Source of the DNA: VMDJ01 sp038146785
GTDB taxonomy: Bacteria; Pseudomonadota; Gammaproteobacteria; Chromatiales; Chromatiaceae
DNA length: 64,000 nucleotides
Direction of reading: 5' to 3'
Assembly (NCBI GenBank): GCA_038146785.1
Contig: JAYQSI010000005.1
Coordinates: 1-64,000, forward strand
The notes under the pieces are model-generated. The model was not told the origin of the DNA. It did not search any database and saw only the letters and a list, made by a program, of their open reading frames with translations. The translations under genes were made by a program, and so were the position numbers. Shown one piece after another: positions 16,014 through 24,594 of the stretch (positions are counted from its first letter, which is position 1; every line of letters begins with the position of its first letter).

Positions 16014-17081
16014 TTGCCGATTGTTGCACATAACAACTTACCCTCATTTGATCGTCTTAGAGGCGAGGGTGTTGCTGTGCTTACGCCAGAGCGCGCAAAG
16101 AATCAGGATATTCGTGAGCTACACATCGGTTTGTTGAACATGATGCCGGATAAGGCGCTAGAAGCGACCGAGCGACAGTTCTTCCGTTTGGTCGGTGAGA
16201 GCAATCCGATTGCTCAGTTTTATGTGCATCCCTTTACCTTGCCATCATTGCCGCGAGGTGATGAGGCGCGTGCCTATATTGAGCAGTACTACGAAACTTT
16301 TGATCAAATTCGTGAGCAAGGTTTAGACGCCTTGATTATCACTGGTGCCAATGTGGTTGGATCAGACTTGTCGAATCAGCCTTTTTGGGAGCCACTGAAA
16401 GAGGTTGTCGATTGGGCTTATGAGAATGTGACCTCAACCTTGTGCTCATGCTTGGCTACGCATGCGGTGCTTGAGTTCCGTTATGGGCAAAAACGTCGGC
16501 CGCAACCAGCAAAGGTTTGGGGCGTATATCCGCACCGTGTTGTCGATCAAGCGCATCCACTTATCTCTGATGTGAATACGCGATTTGATGTGCCTCACTC
16601 ACGTTGGAATGCGGTAGATCGTGATCAATTTGATTCAGCAAAGCTGCGCGTCTTGGTTGAAAGTGACGAAGTGGGTGTGCACTTAGCAACAAGTCAGGAC
16701 GGCTTCCGTTTTGTGTTCTTCCAAGGCCATCCAGAATACGACACGGTTTCGTTGCTGAAAGAATTCAAACGTGAGGTTGGGCGATATGCTGCCGGTGATC
16801 TTGCGCAGTTCCCGCCGTTCATTGCGAATTATTTTGGCGAACAAGAAAAAGCATTGGTGCGTGAATATATTGCAGATTTGAAGCTGGCTAAGGCGCAGAA
16901 ATCACCATTGCCGAACTTTCCAGAGCACTTGCTTACGCCTGCACTTGATAACACCTGGCACGATACCGGTGAAGCGATTGTCGGTAACTGGATGGGCTTG
17001 GTTTATCAAGTCACCAATAACGACAGAAAGCTGCCGTTTATGGATGGTGTTAATCCCGATAACCCATTGGGTCTGGCTTAA
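16014..17081 (+). CDS. metA: homoserine O-succinyltransferase (MetA/HTS family)
   Basis: 355 residues. First committed step of methionine synthesis, acylating homoserine with succinyl- or acetyl-CoA. TTG start at 16014 behind AAGGA, giving PIVAHNNLPSF. Class I glutamine-amidotransferase-like fold: nucleophile region STLCSCLATHAV (Cys146 aligns with E. coli Cys142; Cys144 is an extra cysteine) and catalytic His239/Glu241 in FQGHPEYD. It is longer than E. coli MetA (309), with a C-terminal extension after about 320. Acyl donor preference cannot be read. Its 3' end overlaps the convergent yjdM by four bases. Confidence 0.92.
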   Translation: MPIVAHNNLPSFDRLRGEGVAVLTPERAKNQDIRELHIGLLNMMPDKALEATERQFFRLVGESNPIAQFYVHPFTLPSLPRGDEARAYIEQYYETFDQIREQGLDALIITGANVVGSDLSNQPFWEPLKEVVDWAYENVTSTLCSCLATHAVLEFRYGQKRRPQPAKVWGVYPHRVVDQAHPLISDVNTRFDVPHSRWNAVDRDQFDSAKLRVLVESDEVGVHLATSQDGFRFVFFQGHPEYDTVSLLKEFKREVGRYAAGDLAQFPPFIANYFGEQEKALVREYIADLKLAKAQKSPLPNFPEHLLTPALDNTWHDTGEAIVGNWMGLVYQVTNNDRKLPFMDGVNPDNPLGLA

Positions 17082-17416
17082 GCCTTTTTCACAAACTCTG
17101 ATTTAAGTCCCATCGCGCCGATGCCTGGGATTTTACAGTCAATATTGTGATCGCTATCTACGAGCCGAATATTCTTCACCTTGGTGCCTATTTTGATACC
17201 GCTAGAGCTGCCTTTCACATTCAGGTCTTTGATGACCACGACCGTATCGCCGTCTTGTAAAAGGTTGCCATTGGCATCACGCACGACGAGTTCGTCATTC
17301 GTTCCAGTGTTATCGCTTGGTGACCATTCGTGTGCGCACTCGGGGCAGATCATCATTTCGCCATCTTGATAAGTAAATTCAGATTGGCATTGAGGGCAAG
17401 GGGGTAATGTGTCCAT
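17078..17416 (-). CDS. yjdM: PhnA/YjdM-family zinc-ribbon protein
   Basis: 112 residues, the normal length. N-terminal zinc ribbon with CPQC and CPEC pairs (about 7-10 and 24-27), then the PhnA SH3-like domain DGDTVVVIKDLNVKGSSSG near 55-73. The name PhnA comes from proximity to the phn operon in E. coli; no phosphonate genes are here and the biological role is unclear. Convergent with metA, sharing four bases. Transcribed alone. Confidence 0.9.
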   Translation of the reverse strand: MDTLPPCPQCQSEFTYQDGEMMICPECAHEWSPSDNTGTNDELVVRDANGNLLQDGDTVVVIKDLNVKGSSSGIKIGTKVKNIRLVDSDHNIDCKIPGIGAMGLKSEFVKKA

Positions 17417-17575
17417 AGATGATCCGTGTGTTTCGTGAAGCGGCTATCTTATCAAATAGCATCCAATAATCTGGACGTTGAGTTGATCTTTATCAGCGAT
17501 AGCCTGTTTTTAGTCATCCAGTGAGGCTATGAATTAGCGATAATGACTCATCGTTATTGAATCCCCCTCATTCCC

Positions 17576-18466
17576 ATGCAGTACCCCAACAAATCTGGCA
17601 GCAAAGCGTTGCCTTTTATTCCCGACTTATCGGTCGTTGAGCGTCAAGCGCTTCAAGCAAAGACGGCGACGTCATTTGCGACTGATGTGCAATTTTGTGA
17701 TCGACTTCATGATGGCTCGAACGGTCCTGAGTTAACGGTCATTCCGGCGGGTGTTTTTGAAATGGGCTCAGCAGAGCATGAGTTTGGTCATCGAGCTGAT
17801 GAGGCGCCTATGCACTACCAACAAATGCTCGAGCCTTTTGCGATAGGTACGGTGCCGATAACTGCGGAGCAATTCGAACGATTCACAGATGCCACTGATT
17901 GGGTCTGGAGTTGGGAGTTGATTCGAAGTGAAGGTCGACATCCGGTGATAAATATTCGGCATGGCCAGGCAGAGGACTTTTGCCGTTGGTTGAGTGATGA
18001 AACCGGGCATGATTATCGTTTGCCGAATGAAGCTGAGTGGGAATATGCCTGTCGCGCTGGCTCATCCGAGGCCTTTGCCTTTGGTGATTCGGTGAGCTGT
18101 AAAAATGTACATTTCCGCGCAGCTTTTCCTTATGACGAAGAAAGGCAAGGTAAGCGTTTTATTCTGCCTAAGTGTGCGCCAATCGCTAAAACTATCGAAG
18201 TTGGTCAGTACCCAGCGAATGCTTGGGGTCTGCATGACATGCATGGCAATGTATGGGAGATGACGTCGTCTAATTACAGCAAGTCGTTAGCTAATCTTTC
18301 TCGGCATCATCCAGCGCCACCCAAACGCCGTAATAAGTGGATCGCGGTAAGAGGTGGATCTTGGTTTGATGCGGCGGTATTTGCGCGTAGTGCCTCACGC
18401 CGTCCGCGGCTGCGTGATGAGCTCGATGTGAATCTCGGTTTTCGTGTCGTTCGAGAGCTGCGTTAA
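17576..18466 (+). CDS. SUMF1/FGE-sulfatase-domain protein lacking catalytic cysteines
   Basis: 296 residues with the formylglycine-generating-enzyme fold: VIPAGVFEMGS near 53-63, RLPNEAEWEYACRAGS near 144-159, WGLHDMHGNVWEMTS near 217-231 and VRGGSWFDAA near 259-268. True FGEs carry two redox cysteines shortly after the RGGSW motif; here that segment (FARSASRRPRL) has none, so formylglycine formation is unlikely. Related FGE-fold proteins act in ergothioneine-type sulfoxide synthesis, in c-type lectin-like binding, or as enzyme activators. No sulfatase gene is nearby. No signal peptide seen. Confidence 0.8.
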   Translation: MQYPNKSGSKALPFIPDLSVVERQALQAKTATSFATDVQFCDRLHDGSNGPELTVIPAGVFEMGSAEHEFGHRADEAPMHYQQMLEPFAIGTVPITAEQFERFTDATDWVWSWELIRSEGRHPVINIRHGQAEDFCRWLSDETGHDYRLPNEAEWEYACRAGSSEAFAFGDSVSCKNVHFRAAFPYDEERQGKRFILPKCAPIAKTIEVGQYPANAWGLHDMHGNVWEMTSSNYSKSLANLSRHHPAPPKRRNKWIAVRGGSWFDAAVFARSASRRPRLRDELDVNLGFRVVRELR

Positions 18467-18545
18467 TCACTAAAAACAGCGCCTTCACGGCGGCTTGGGT
18501 GGTACCCTTAGGGCTTAGCAGAACAAATAAAAACCGACGCCCTTT

Positions 18546-19910
18546 ATGACGATGGAATGGAAGCGACTGCTGTCGCGCAAACGTTTAGGTTCTTCAGAAG
18601 AGCCACAATCAATTACGGCAAGAACAGATTTTCAGCGCGACTTCGATCGCGTGGTCTTTTCGTCGGCTTTCCGTCGTATGCAGGATAAGACGCAGGTCTT
18701 TCCTTTATCTAAAGTTGATTATGTTCGTACGCGTCTGACCCATAGCTTAGAGGCTTCGAGTATTGGTCGCTCTCTTGGCACCTTGGTGGGTGAGCAGATC
18801 ATGGCGCGTCATGGCTTGCATGACTTTGAAGCGTCTGACTTTGGCAACGTTGTTGCTGCAGCGTGTTTGGCGCATGACATTGGTAACCCACCATTTGGTC
18901 ATTCGGGTGAAGATGCGATTCGCCATTGGGCGATGACAGCAGATTATGGTTCTCGTCGCGTCGAGGTATTGCGTGGCAGTGAGCGCGAAGATTTCTTAGC
19001 GTTTGAAGGTAACGCGCAAGGCTTCCGTATTGTGACGCGCTTACAAAACCCCGATAACCAAGGCGGTCTGCAGCTCACTTCAGCAACGCTTGCGGCATTT
19101 ACCAAGTACCCGCGTGAATCATGGGTGGGTGGTAATACACATGCTGGTGTGAGTGCAAAAAAACAAGGTTTTACAGTCGCTGATCGTGAAAACTTCGAAA
19201 CAGTTGCGAATGAGGTTGGCTTAATTCGCCGCGATTCACCTTATGCTATGTGGTGTCGCCATCCCTTGGCTTTCCTTGTTGAGGCGGCGGATGACATCAG
19301 TTATCGCGTAATTGATTTAGAAGACGGTTATCGCCTAGGTCACTTCTCTTATGAAGAGGTTGTTGACGCTTTTCTCGATTTACTACCGGATCGTGATAAG
19401 CAGGCGGAACGTCTAAAAGCTATCCGTGAAAAGAAAGATCGCGTTGAGTTTTTACGTGCAAAGGTTATTAACCAAATTATTTTGCAGGCACGTGACTGCT
19501 TCTTAGATAACGAAGCTGAAATTTTAGATGGCAGCTTTGATCAGCCTTTGCTTGAAATGATTCCATGCCGCCAGAAGGCCGATCATCTAATTGATCTTGC
19601 GGTTGAGCGTATTTATTGCGCACCAGAGGTGGTGAGTATTCAGGCAGCAGGTTTCCAAGTGGTGAGTGATTTGTTGGAACGCTTCATTCAGGTCATCGAT
19701 GATGTTGCTGAGCATGGTGATAATGCTTCAGCGCGCAGTCGCATGTTGATCCGTTTGGTGCCTGAGCAATTCATCGGTCCTAATCGTGTGCCAGTTCAAG
19801 ATCCTTATTTGCGTTTGTTGTTATTGACGGACTTTGTTTCGGGTATGACAGATTCTTACGCCGTGACTTTGTATAAAAAAGTGACGGGTATCTCATTGCC
19901 AGGTGGTTGA
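18546..19910 (+). CDS. dgt: deoxyguanosinetriphosphate triphosphohydrolase-like protein
   Basis: 454 residues, HD-domain dNTPase that cleaves dGTP (or dNTPs) to the nucleoside and tripolyphosphate. HD signature CLAHDIGNPPFGHSGED near 108-124; the first metal His is in RLTHSLEAS near 62. N-terminal ARTDFQRDFDRVVFSSAFRRMQ is typical of the family. Two ATGs occur at the start (18546 and 18552). Its stop overlaps the beginning of mazG, giving a coupled operon with other nucleotide-sanitising enzymes. Confidence 0.9.
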   Translation: MTMEWKRLLSRKRLGSSEEPQSITARTDFQRDFDRVVFSSAFRRMQDKTQVFPLSKVDYVRTRLTHSLEASSIGRSLGTLVGEQIMARHGLHDFEASDFGNVVAAACLAHDIGNPPFGHSGEDAIRHWAMTADYGSRRVEVLRGSEREDFLAFEGNAQGFRIVTRLQNPDNQGGLQLTSATLAAFTKYPRESWVGGNTHAGVSAKKQGFTVADRENFETVANEVGLIRRDSPYAMWCRHPLAFLVEAADDISYRVIDLEDGYRLGHFSYEEVVDAFLDLLPDRDKQAERLKAIREKKDRVEFLRAKVINQIILQARDCFLDNEAEILDGSFDQPLLEMIPCRQKADHLIDLAVERIYCAPEVVSIQAAGFQVVSDLLERFIQVIDDVAEHGDNASARSRMLIRLVPEQFIGPNRVPVQDPYLRLLLLTDFVSGMTDSYAVTLYKKVTGISLPGG

Positions 19911-19911
19911 G

Positions 19912-20703
19912 TTGAGTTCGATAGATCGTCTGCTTGAGATCATGGCGCAGTTGCGGGATCCAGAGAAGGGTTGTCCTTGGGATCGCAAGCAAACCTATAA
20001 AACGATCGTGCCTTACACCTTAGAAGAAGCGTATGAGGTGGCTGATGCAATTGAGCGTGAAGATTTTGATGAGCTAAAGAGTGAGTTAGGTGACCTGTTA
20101 TTTCAGGTGGTCTTCTACAGTCAGATAGCCAAAGAAGAAGGACGATTTACCTTTGATGATGTCGCGGCGGATATCGCGGATAAGATGCATCGTCGCCATC
20201 CGCATGTTTTTGCGGACGCTAATTTTGAAACCGAAGAGCAATTAGGTTCTGCTTGGGAAGCGATCAAGGCGCAGGAGCGTGATCAGCAGCCAGATAACAG
20301 TGCACTGGCGGGGGTGACTAAAGGTCTGCCGGCATTGATGCGCGCTCAAAAGCTGACTAAAAAAGCCTCGAAAGTAGGCTTTGATTGGCCAAACCCAGAA
20401 GGGGCTTTCGACAAGATGGTCGAAGAGGTTGCCGAGGTGCGCGAAGCTTGGGCTTCGGGTGATCGTGATCATTTAGCTGATGAGCTTGGCGATATTCTTT
20501 TTGTGATGACCAACATTATTCGTAAGTTGGGTTTTGAGTCTGAAGAGATTATGCGTGCAGCGAACAATAAGTTTGAGCGTCGCTTTCGGGCGATGGAGCA
20601 ATATCTTGCCGCTCAAGGTCATGACGACATGACGCAACTTGAACTTGAGCAGATGGAATCAGCCTGGCAAGAGATCAAAAAGGTCGAGAAGAAAAACGTA
20701 TGA
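19912..20703 (+). CDS. mazG: nucleoside triphosphate pyrophosphohydrolase MazG
   Basis: 263 residues from TTG 19912, which lies five bases after AGGTGG; a GTG at 19903 overlaps that site and dgt. Hydrolyses NTPs, including non-canonical ones, to NMP and pyrophosphate. Two MazG repeats: CPWDRKQTYKT near 21-31 with the ELGDLLFQVVF metal motif near 60, and a second EELADELGDILF-like block near 187. Length matches E. coli MazG (263). Overlaps dgt upstream and the Nudix gene downstream (four bases). Confidence 0.93.
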   Translation: MSSIDRLLEIMAQLRDPEKGCPWDRKQTYKTIVPYTLEEAYEVADAIEREDFDELKSELGDLLFQVVFYSQIAKEEGRFTFDDVAADIADKMHRRHPHVFADANFETEEQLGSAWEAIKAQERDQQPDNSALAGVTKGLPALMRAQKLTKKASKVGFDWPNPEGAFDKMVEEVAEVREAWASGDRDHLADELGDILFVMTNIIRKLGFESEEIMRAANNKFERRFRAMEQYLAAQGHDDMTQLELEQMESAWQEIKKVEKKNV

Positions 20704-21575
20704 GTTACTTACGCCACATTGAAGCGTGTAATCCGGTGATTACTGAGCGTTTTGTGCCGTGGGAAATCAACGGTCAAGTTTATGGGTGGTTGCGCCCTAG
20801 CTTTATTGAGCACTTGCGTCAGTTTGATCAGTTATTTGCGTTTTCAGATAGCCAGGTCGGGTTGTGTAATCCAACGCTTCAAGGTGAAGCATTGACTGCT
20901 GAGTTAAGTAACGTGGTGAATACCTTGTATGAGCAAGGTGTGTTGCCGCACAAGCCGATGAATGAACCTTATCCCTTAACTGCTGGTGAGCGTGATGAGG
21001 CGATTGCGGAGATAGATCGAGTTGCTGCGAGTCATTTTGGTCTACGTTCGTTTGGCCAGCACCTTAATGGGTATGTGAATTACAACGGTCGCCTTTTGTT
21101 ATGGGTGGGTAAGCGTGCTCGTGATCGCGCGATCTTTCCTGGCGCATGGGACAACATGGTTGCGGGTGGGTTACCACAGGGCATCAGTCTGGAAGAGAAC
21201 CTTATTAAGGAATGCCAAGAAGAGGCGGGCATGTCAGCGGCGCTTGCCCAGCAAGCCACCTATGTTGGCAGTATTGCGTATAACCGCGTGAATGCGAATG
21301 GTTTCCGTCCTGATGTCTTGTATTGCTACGACATTGAACTGCCTGCCACGTTTATTCCGCAAAATACCGATGGTGAGGTGGAATCATTTCATCTCATGCC
21401 TGTCGAAGATGTATTGCAGATTGTCCGTGATACCGATGATTTCAAGCTGAATTGCAATTTGGTGATCATTGATTTCGCCCTGCGTCACAGGTTGATTTCA
21501 GAGGATGATCCGGATTATCGTGCTCTGCTCGCAGGATTGCGCCAAACCCCTGGCGTAATGAATGGTTTGAACTAG
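20700..21575 (+). CDS. Nudix hydrolase with N-terminal DUF4743 domain
   Basis: 291 residues. N-terminal DUF4743 region (RPSFIEHLRQF near 32-42) followed by a Nudix domain whose box runs GGLPQGISLEENLIKECQ and EEAGM near 158-180. This architecture is that of the thiamine-pyrophosphokinase-related Nudix group (yeast YJR142W, plant homologues), reported to hydrolyse oxidised thiamin diphosphates. It overlaps mazG by four bases, placing a third house-cleaning enzyme in the operon. Substrate is inferred from the family, not visible in the sequence. Confidence 0.85.
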   Translation: MSYLRHIEACNPVITERFVPWEINGQVYGWLRPSFIEHLRQFDQLFAFSDSQVGLCNPTLQGEALTAELSNVVNTLYEQGVLPHKPMNEPYPLTAGERDEAIAEIDRVAASHFGLRSFGQHLNGYVNYNGRLLLWVGKRARDRAIFPGAWDNMVAGGLPQGISLEENLIKECQEEAGMSAALAQQATYVGSIAYNRVNANGFRPDVLYCYDIELPATFIPQNTDGEVESFHLMPVEDVLQIVRDTDDFKLNCNLVIIDFALRHRLISEDDPDYRALLAGLRQTPGVMNGLN

Positions 21576-21587
21576 GCTAAGTTGTTG

Positions 21588-23660
21588 ATGAAAAAGCTTT
21601 TGTTGTGTTTTTTGGTTTTTTTGGTGGGCTCTGTTGGGGCAACGCCAAAGTTTGTGCCGAAGTCAGAACTGAAGCCCGATGAATTCCAGCGCCGAACTGC
21701 CTTGGTCATCGGTCAAGTCCTCGAGTCATTCCACTACACCAAACCCCAGATTAATGATGAGCTATCAGCGATGGCGTTTGATCGCTATCTCGAAACGCTT
21801 GATGCCAATCGTGCTTTTTTTACTCAGGTAGATTTACGTCAGCTTGACCATTATCGCGATGAGTTTGATGACAGCCTTCACAATGGCTTACTCGATCCGG
21901 CATACACCATCTTTAAGCACTTCCGTGACAAAGTTGAAAATCGCATTGCCTTTGCCGTGAGCTTAGTGCGTTTTAATGATTTTGATTTCTCACTTGATGA
22001 GACATATCAAATTGATCGCGAGAAAGCGCCATGGGCGGCAGATGATTTTGTCTTGGATGATTTGTGGCGCAAGCGTGTTAAAAATGATGTGCTTAGCCTC
22101 CGCCTGAGCGGTGAAACTAAAGATATTGAAAAGAAGCTGATTCGCCGTTACGAAAATATTCGTAATCGAGTACAGCAGATGACCTCAGCGGATATTTTTC
22201 AGGCCTTTGTGAATGCTGTAACGCTGAGTATCGAGCCACATACAACCTATATGTCACCTCGTTCTTCTGAGAACTTTGATATCGGCATGCGTTTGTCGCT
22301 GCAAGGTATTGGCGCGGTGTTGCGTGGTAAAGATGAATACACCGAAGTGGTGAAGACCGTTATTGGTGGCCCTGCTGCTCGAAGCGGCAAAATTAAATCA
22401 GGTGATCGTATTGTTGGTGTTGCACAGGGTGAGAAGGGCGAAATGCTCGATGTCATCGGTTGGCGTCTCGATGATGTGGTCGACAAGATTCGCGGACCTA
22501 AAGGATCAACGGTGCGTCTACAGGTGTTGCCGAAAGGTGAAGATTCAGGCCGTACAAAAGAGCTAGCGCTCGTGCGTGATCAGATCAAGCTAGAAGACAG
22601 TGCTGCTAAAAGTGATGTCATTGAAGTAGATAACTTGAAGCTTGGTGTAATCGAGATTCCTGGGTTCTATCGTGACTTTAATGGCGCAGCGAGTGGTACC
22701 GATGATTTCCGTAGCACAACGCGAGATGTGCGTGAGCTATTAACAAAGCTCGAAGCAGAAAAGGTTAACGGCATCATTATTGATCTTCGCCAAAACGGTG
22801 GCGGTTCGCTAACAGAAGCGACCGAGCTCACCGGTTTATTTATCGATAAAGGTCCGGTGGTGCAGGTTAAGGACAGTAATGGCAATGTTGAGTTAGAGCG
22901 TGATCAAGACCCAGGTATTGCTTATCGTGGTCCTTTAATGGTTCTGGTTGATCGCAACAGTGCGTCTGCGTCTGAGATCTTTGCGGGTGCAATGCAGGAC
23001 TATCAGCGAGCTTTGATCGTTGGTGAGCCAACCTTTGGTAAGGGTACGGTGCAAACCCTGGTGGATCTACAACGCTACTTACGAACTGAAAAAGATCTGG
23101 GTCGTTTGCGTTTAACCATGGCGCAATTCTTCCGAGTCCAAGGCGACAGTACTCAGCACCGTGGTGTTGTGCCTGATGTGGTGTTCCCAACATCGTTTGG
23201 TGCAAAAGAGCATGGTGAGCGCGCACTTGAGCATGCGCTTCCATGGGCTTCAATTGAGCCGGCTATTCGTCCGCGTCCAACCATCTTCCCGATTGAAAAG
23301 TTACGTGCAATGTCTGAGCAGCGTATTCAGCATGATCCAGGTTTTGCATTTTTGATTGATCAAGAGAAGCGGATTGCTGAGTTGCGTGATCTTAAGGTGC
23401 TGAGCTTGAAAGAATCAGTTCGCCAAGCTGAGCTTGATCAACGTGAAGAAGAGCAGCTCGAAAGCTTGAATCGTTTGCGCGCACATCGTGGTTTAGGTGC
23501 ACTTGAATCGTTAGATGAGCAAGAAGAGTTGGCAGATCAGGATAAAGATCCAGAAGGCATTAAAAAGATAATGCTCGAGGAAGCCGCGCGTGTGATGTCA
23601 GATTGGATTGTTAATCAGCCGGTGATTGCGGCAAGTGAATCTCAAGCACTTTTCCGATAA
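21588..23660 (+). CDS. prc: carboxy-terminal processing protease (Tsp/Prc)
   Basis: 690 residues from ATG 21588; two TTG codons precede it in frame but the signal peptide (KKLLLCFLVFLVGSVGATP) begins cleanly at the ATG. Periplasmic S41 serine protease. N-terminal helical region, a PDZ domain around 240-330 (IGAVLRGKDEYTEVVK), catalytic Ser in SASASEIFAGAM near 456-467 and Lys in FGKGTVQTL near 482. C-terminal DUF3340-like region. It degrades proteins with non-polar C-termini and processes PBP3 in E. coli. Its 3' end overlaps the convergent pbpG by 19 bases. Confidence 0.93.
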   Translation: MKKLLLCFLVFLVGSVGATPKFVPKSELKPDEFQRRTALVIGQVLESFHYTKPQINDELSAMAFDRYLETLDANRAFFTQVDLRQLDHYRDEFDDSLHNGLLDPAYTIFKHFRDKVENRIAFAVSLVRFNDFDFSLDETYQIDREKAPWAADDFVLDDLWRKRVKNDVLSLRLSGETKDIEKKLIRRYENIRNRVQQMTSADIFQAFVNAVTLSIEPHTTYMSPRSSENFDIGMRLSLQGIGAVLRGKDEYTEVVKTVIGGPAARSGKIKSGDRIVGVAQGEKGEMLDVIGWRLDDVVDKIRGPKGSTVRLQVLPKGEDSGRTKELALVRDQIKLEDSAAKSDVIEVDNLKLGVIEIPGFYRDFNGAASGTDDFRSTTRDVRELLTKLEAEKVNGIIIDLRQNGGGSLTEATELTGLFIDKGPVVQVKDSNGNVELERDQDPGIAYRGPLMVLVDRNSASASEIFAGAMQDYQRALIVGEPTFGKGTVQTLVDLQRYLRTEKDLGRLRLTMAQFFRVQGDSTQHRGVVPDVVFPTSFGAKEHGERALEHALPWASIEPAIRPRPTIFPIEKLRAMSEQRIQHDPGFAFLIDQEKRIAELRDLKVLSLKESVRQAELDQREEEQLESLNRLRAHRGLGALESLDEQEELADQDKDPEGIKKIMLEEAARVMSDWIVNQPVIAASESQALFR

Positions 23661-24502
23661 CGCTTAAGCCATTCTCTAGCTCGGTTCGCATCACCAAAGG
23701 GTGTTAGCTTCCCGTAAGAATCGAGCAAGATCATGGTGACTTCTTTATTGTCTACACGCGCCTTCATTACTAAGCAGCGGCCAGCCTCGGTCAGAAAGCC
23801 TGTTTTGCTTAGCAATAATTCCCAAGATTTATTGCGTGAGAAGCGATTGGTGTTTACATAACGCAAAGGACCCAGTCGCTTATATGGCTTTACGGTAACA
23901 CTGCGGGTTTGAGCAATTTTCTTTAACAAGGGATGCTTTTCTGCAGCCTGCATTAATAGAAAAAGATCATTCGGTGTTGAGAGATTGTTCGGCGATAGCC
24001 CAGCGGCATCAATAAAGTTTGAATGTATCATCCCTAAGCTTTTAGCTTTCTCATTCATTGCTCTTGCAAAGGCCTCGCTGCCGCCAGGGTAAGTGCGACC
24101 AAGCGCAAGGGCTGCGCGATTCTCAGATGAGAGCATGGCAAGTGTTAGTAACTCTTCACGGGTGAGTTTTGCGCCGACCTTTAAGCGCGAGCCGGTGAGT
24201 TGCCTTAGATCACGGTCAGCTTTGGTGATGGTGATTGTTTCATCGAGAGGAAGCTTTTCATCGAGGATAACCAGCGCCGTCATTAGCTTAGTTACTGAGG
24301 CAATCGAGCGCGGTTTGTCAGCGTTACGGCTGAACAAGATATTGCCTGACTGATCAGCAAGGATGACGCCTTCAGAGCGTAGGCGAAGTTTTCCCTTATC
24401 TAATGCCTTGCTTGAAATGGCAGCAACATCCACTGCAAGTTCGTTAGCGAAGCTTGGCTGAATGAAGAGCAGGCAGGCGAGTAGGGTGATAAATCGATTC
24501 AT
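23642..24502 (-). CDS. pbpG: D-alanyl-D-alanine endopeptidase (PBP7 type)
   Basis: 286 residues, secreted (signal peptide 1-19, cleavage after SFA). S11 penicillin-binding fold with Ser69-Val-Thr-Lys72, Ser126-Glu-Asn128 and Lys233-Thr-Gly235, all intact. No C-terminal amphipathic anchor like PBP5, which together with its length points to PBP7/PbpG, a soluble endopeptidase cutting DD-crosslinks in peptidoglycan. Convergent with prc, a second periplasmic hydrolase. Confidence 0.9.
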   Translation of the reverse strand: MNRFITLLACLLFIQPSFANELAVDVAAISSKALDKGKLRLRSEGVILADQSGNILFSRNADKPRSIASVTKLMTALVILDEKLPLDETITITKADRDLRQLTGSRLKVGAKLTREELLTLAMLSSENRAALALGRTYPGGSEAFARAMNEKAKSLGMIHSNFIDAAGLSPNNLSTPNDLFLLMQAAEKHPLLKKIAQTRSVTVKPYKRLGPLRYVNTNRFSRNKSWELLLSKTGFLTEAGRCLVMKARVDNKEVTMILLDSYGKLTPFGDANRAREWLKRYRKSA

Positions 24503-24594
24503 GGGTCGCTAGGGTGCCGTATAACCCTACTGTGAGCAAATGTGATTTTGTGTCCCGGAGCGTTACACTGCGCCATCATTTTTCGGAGTCCCTT

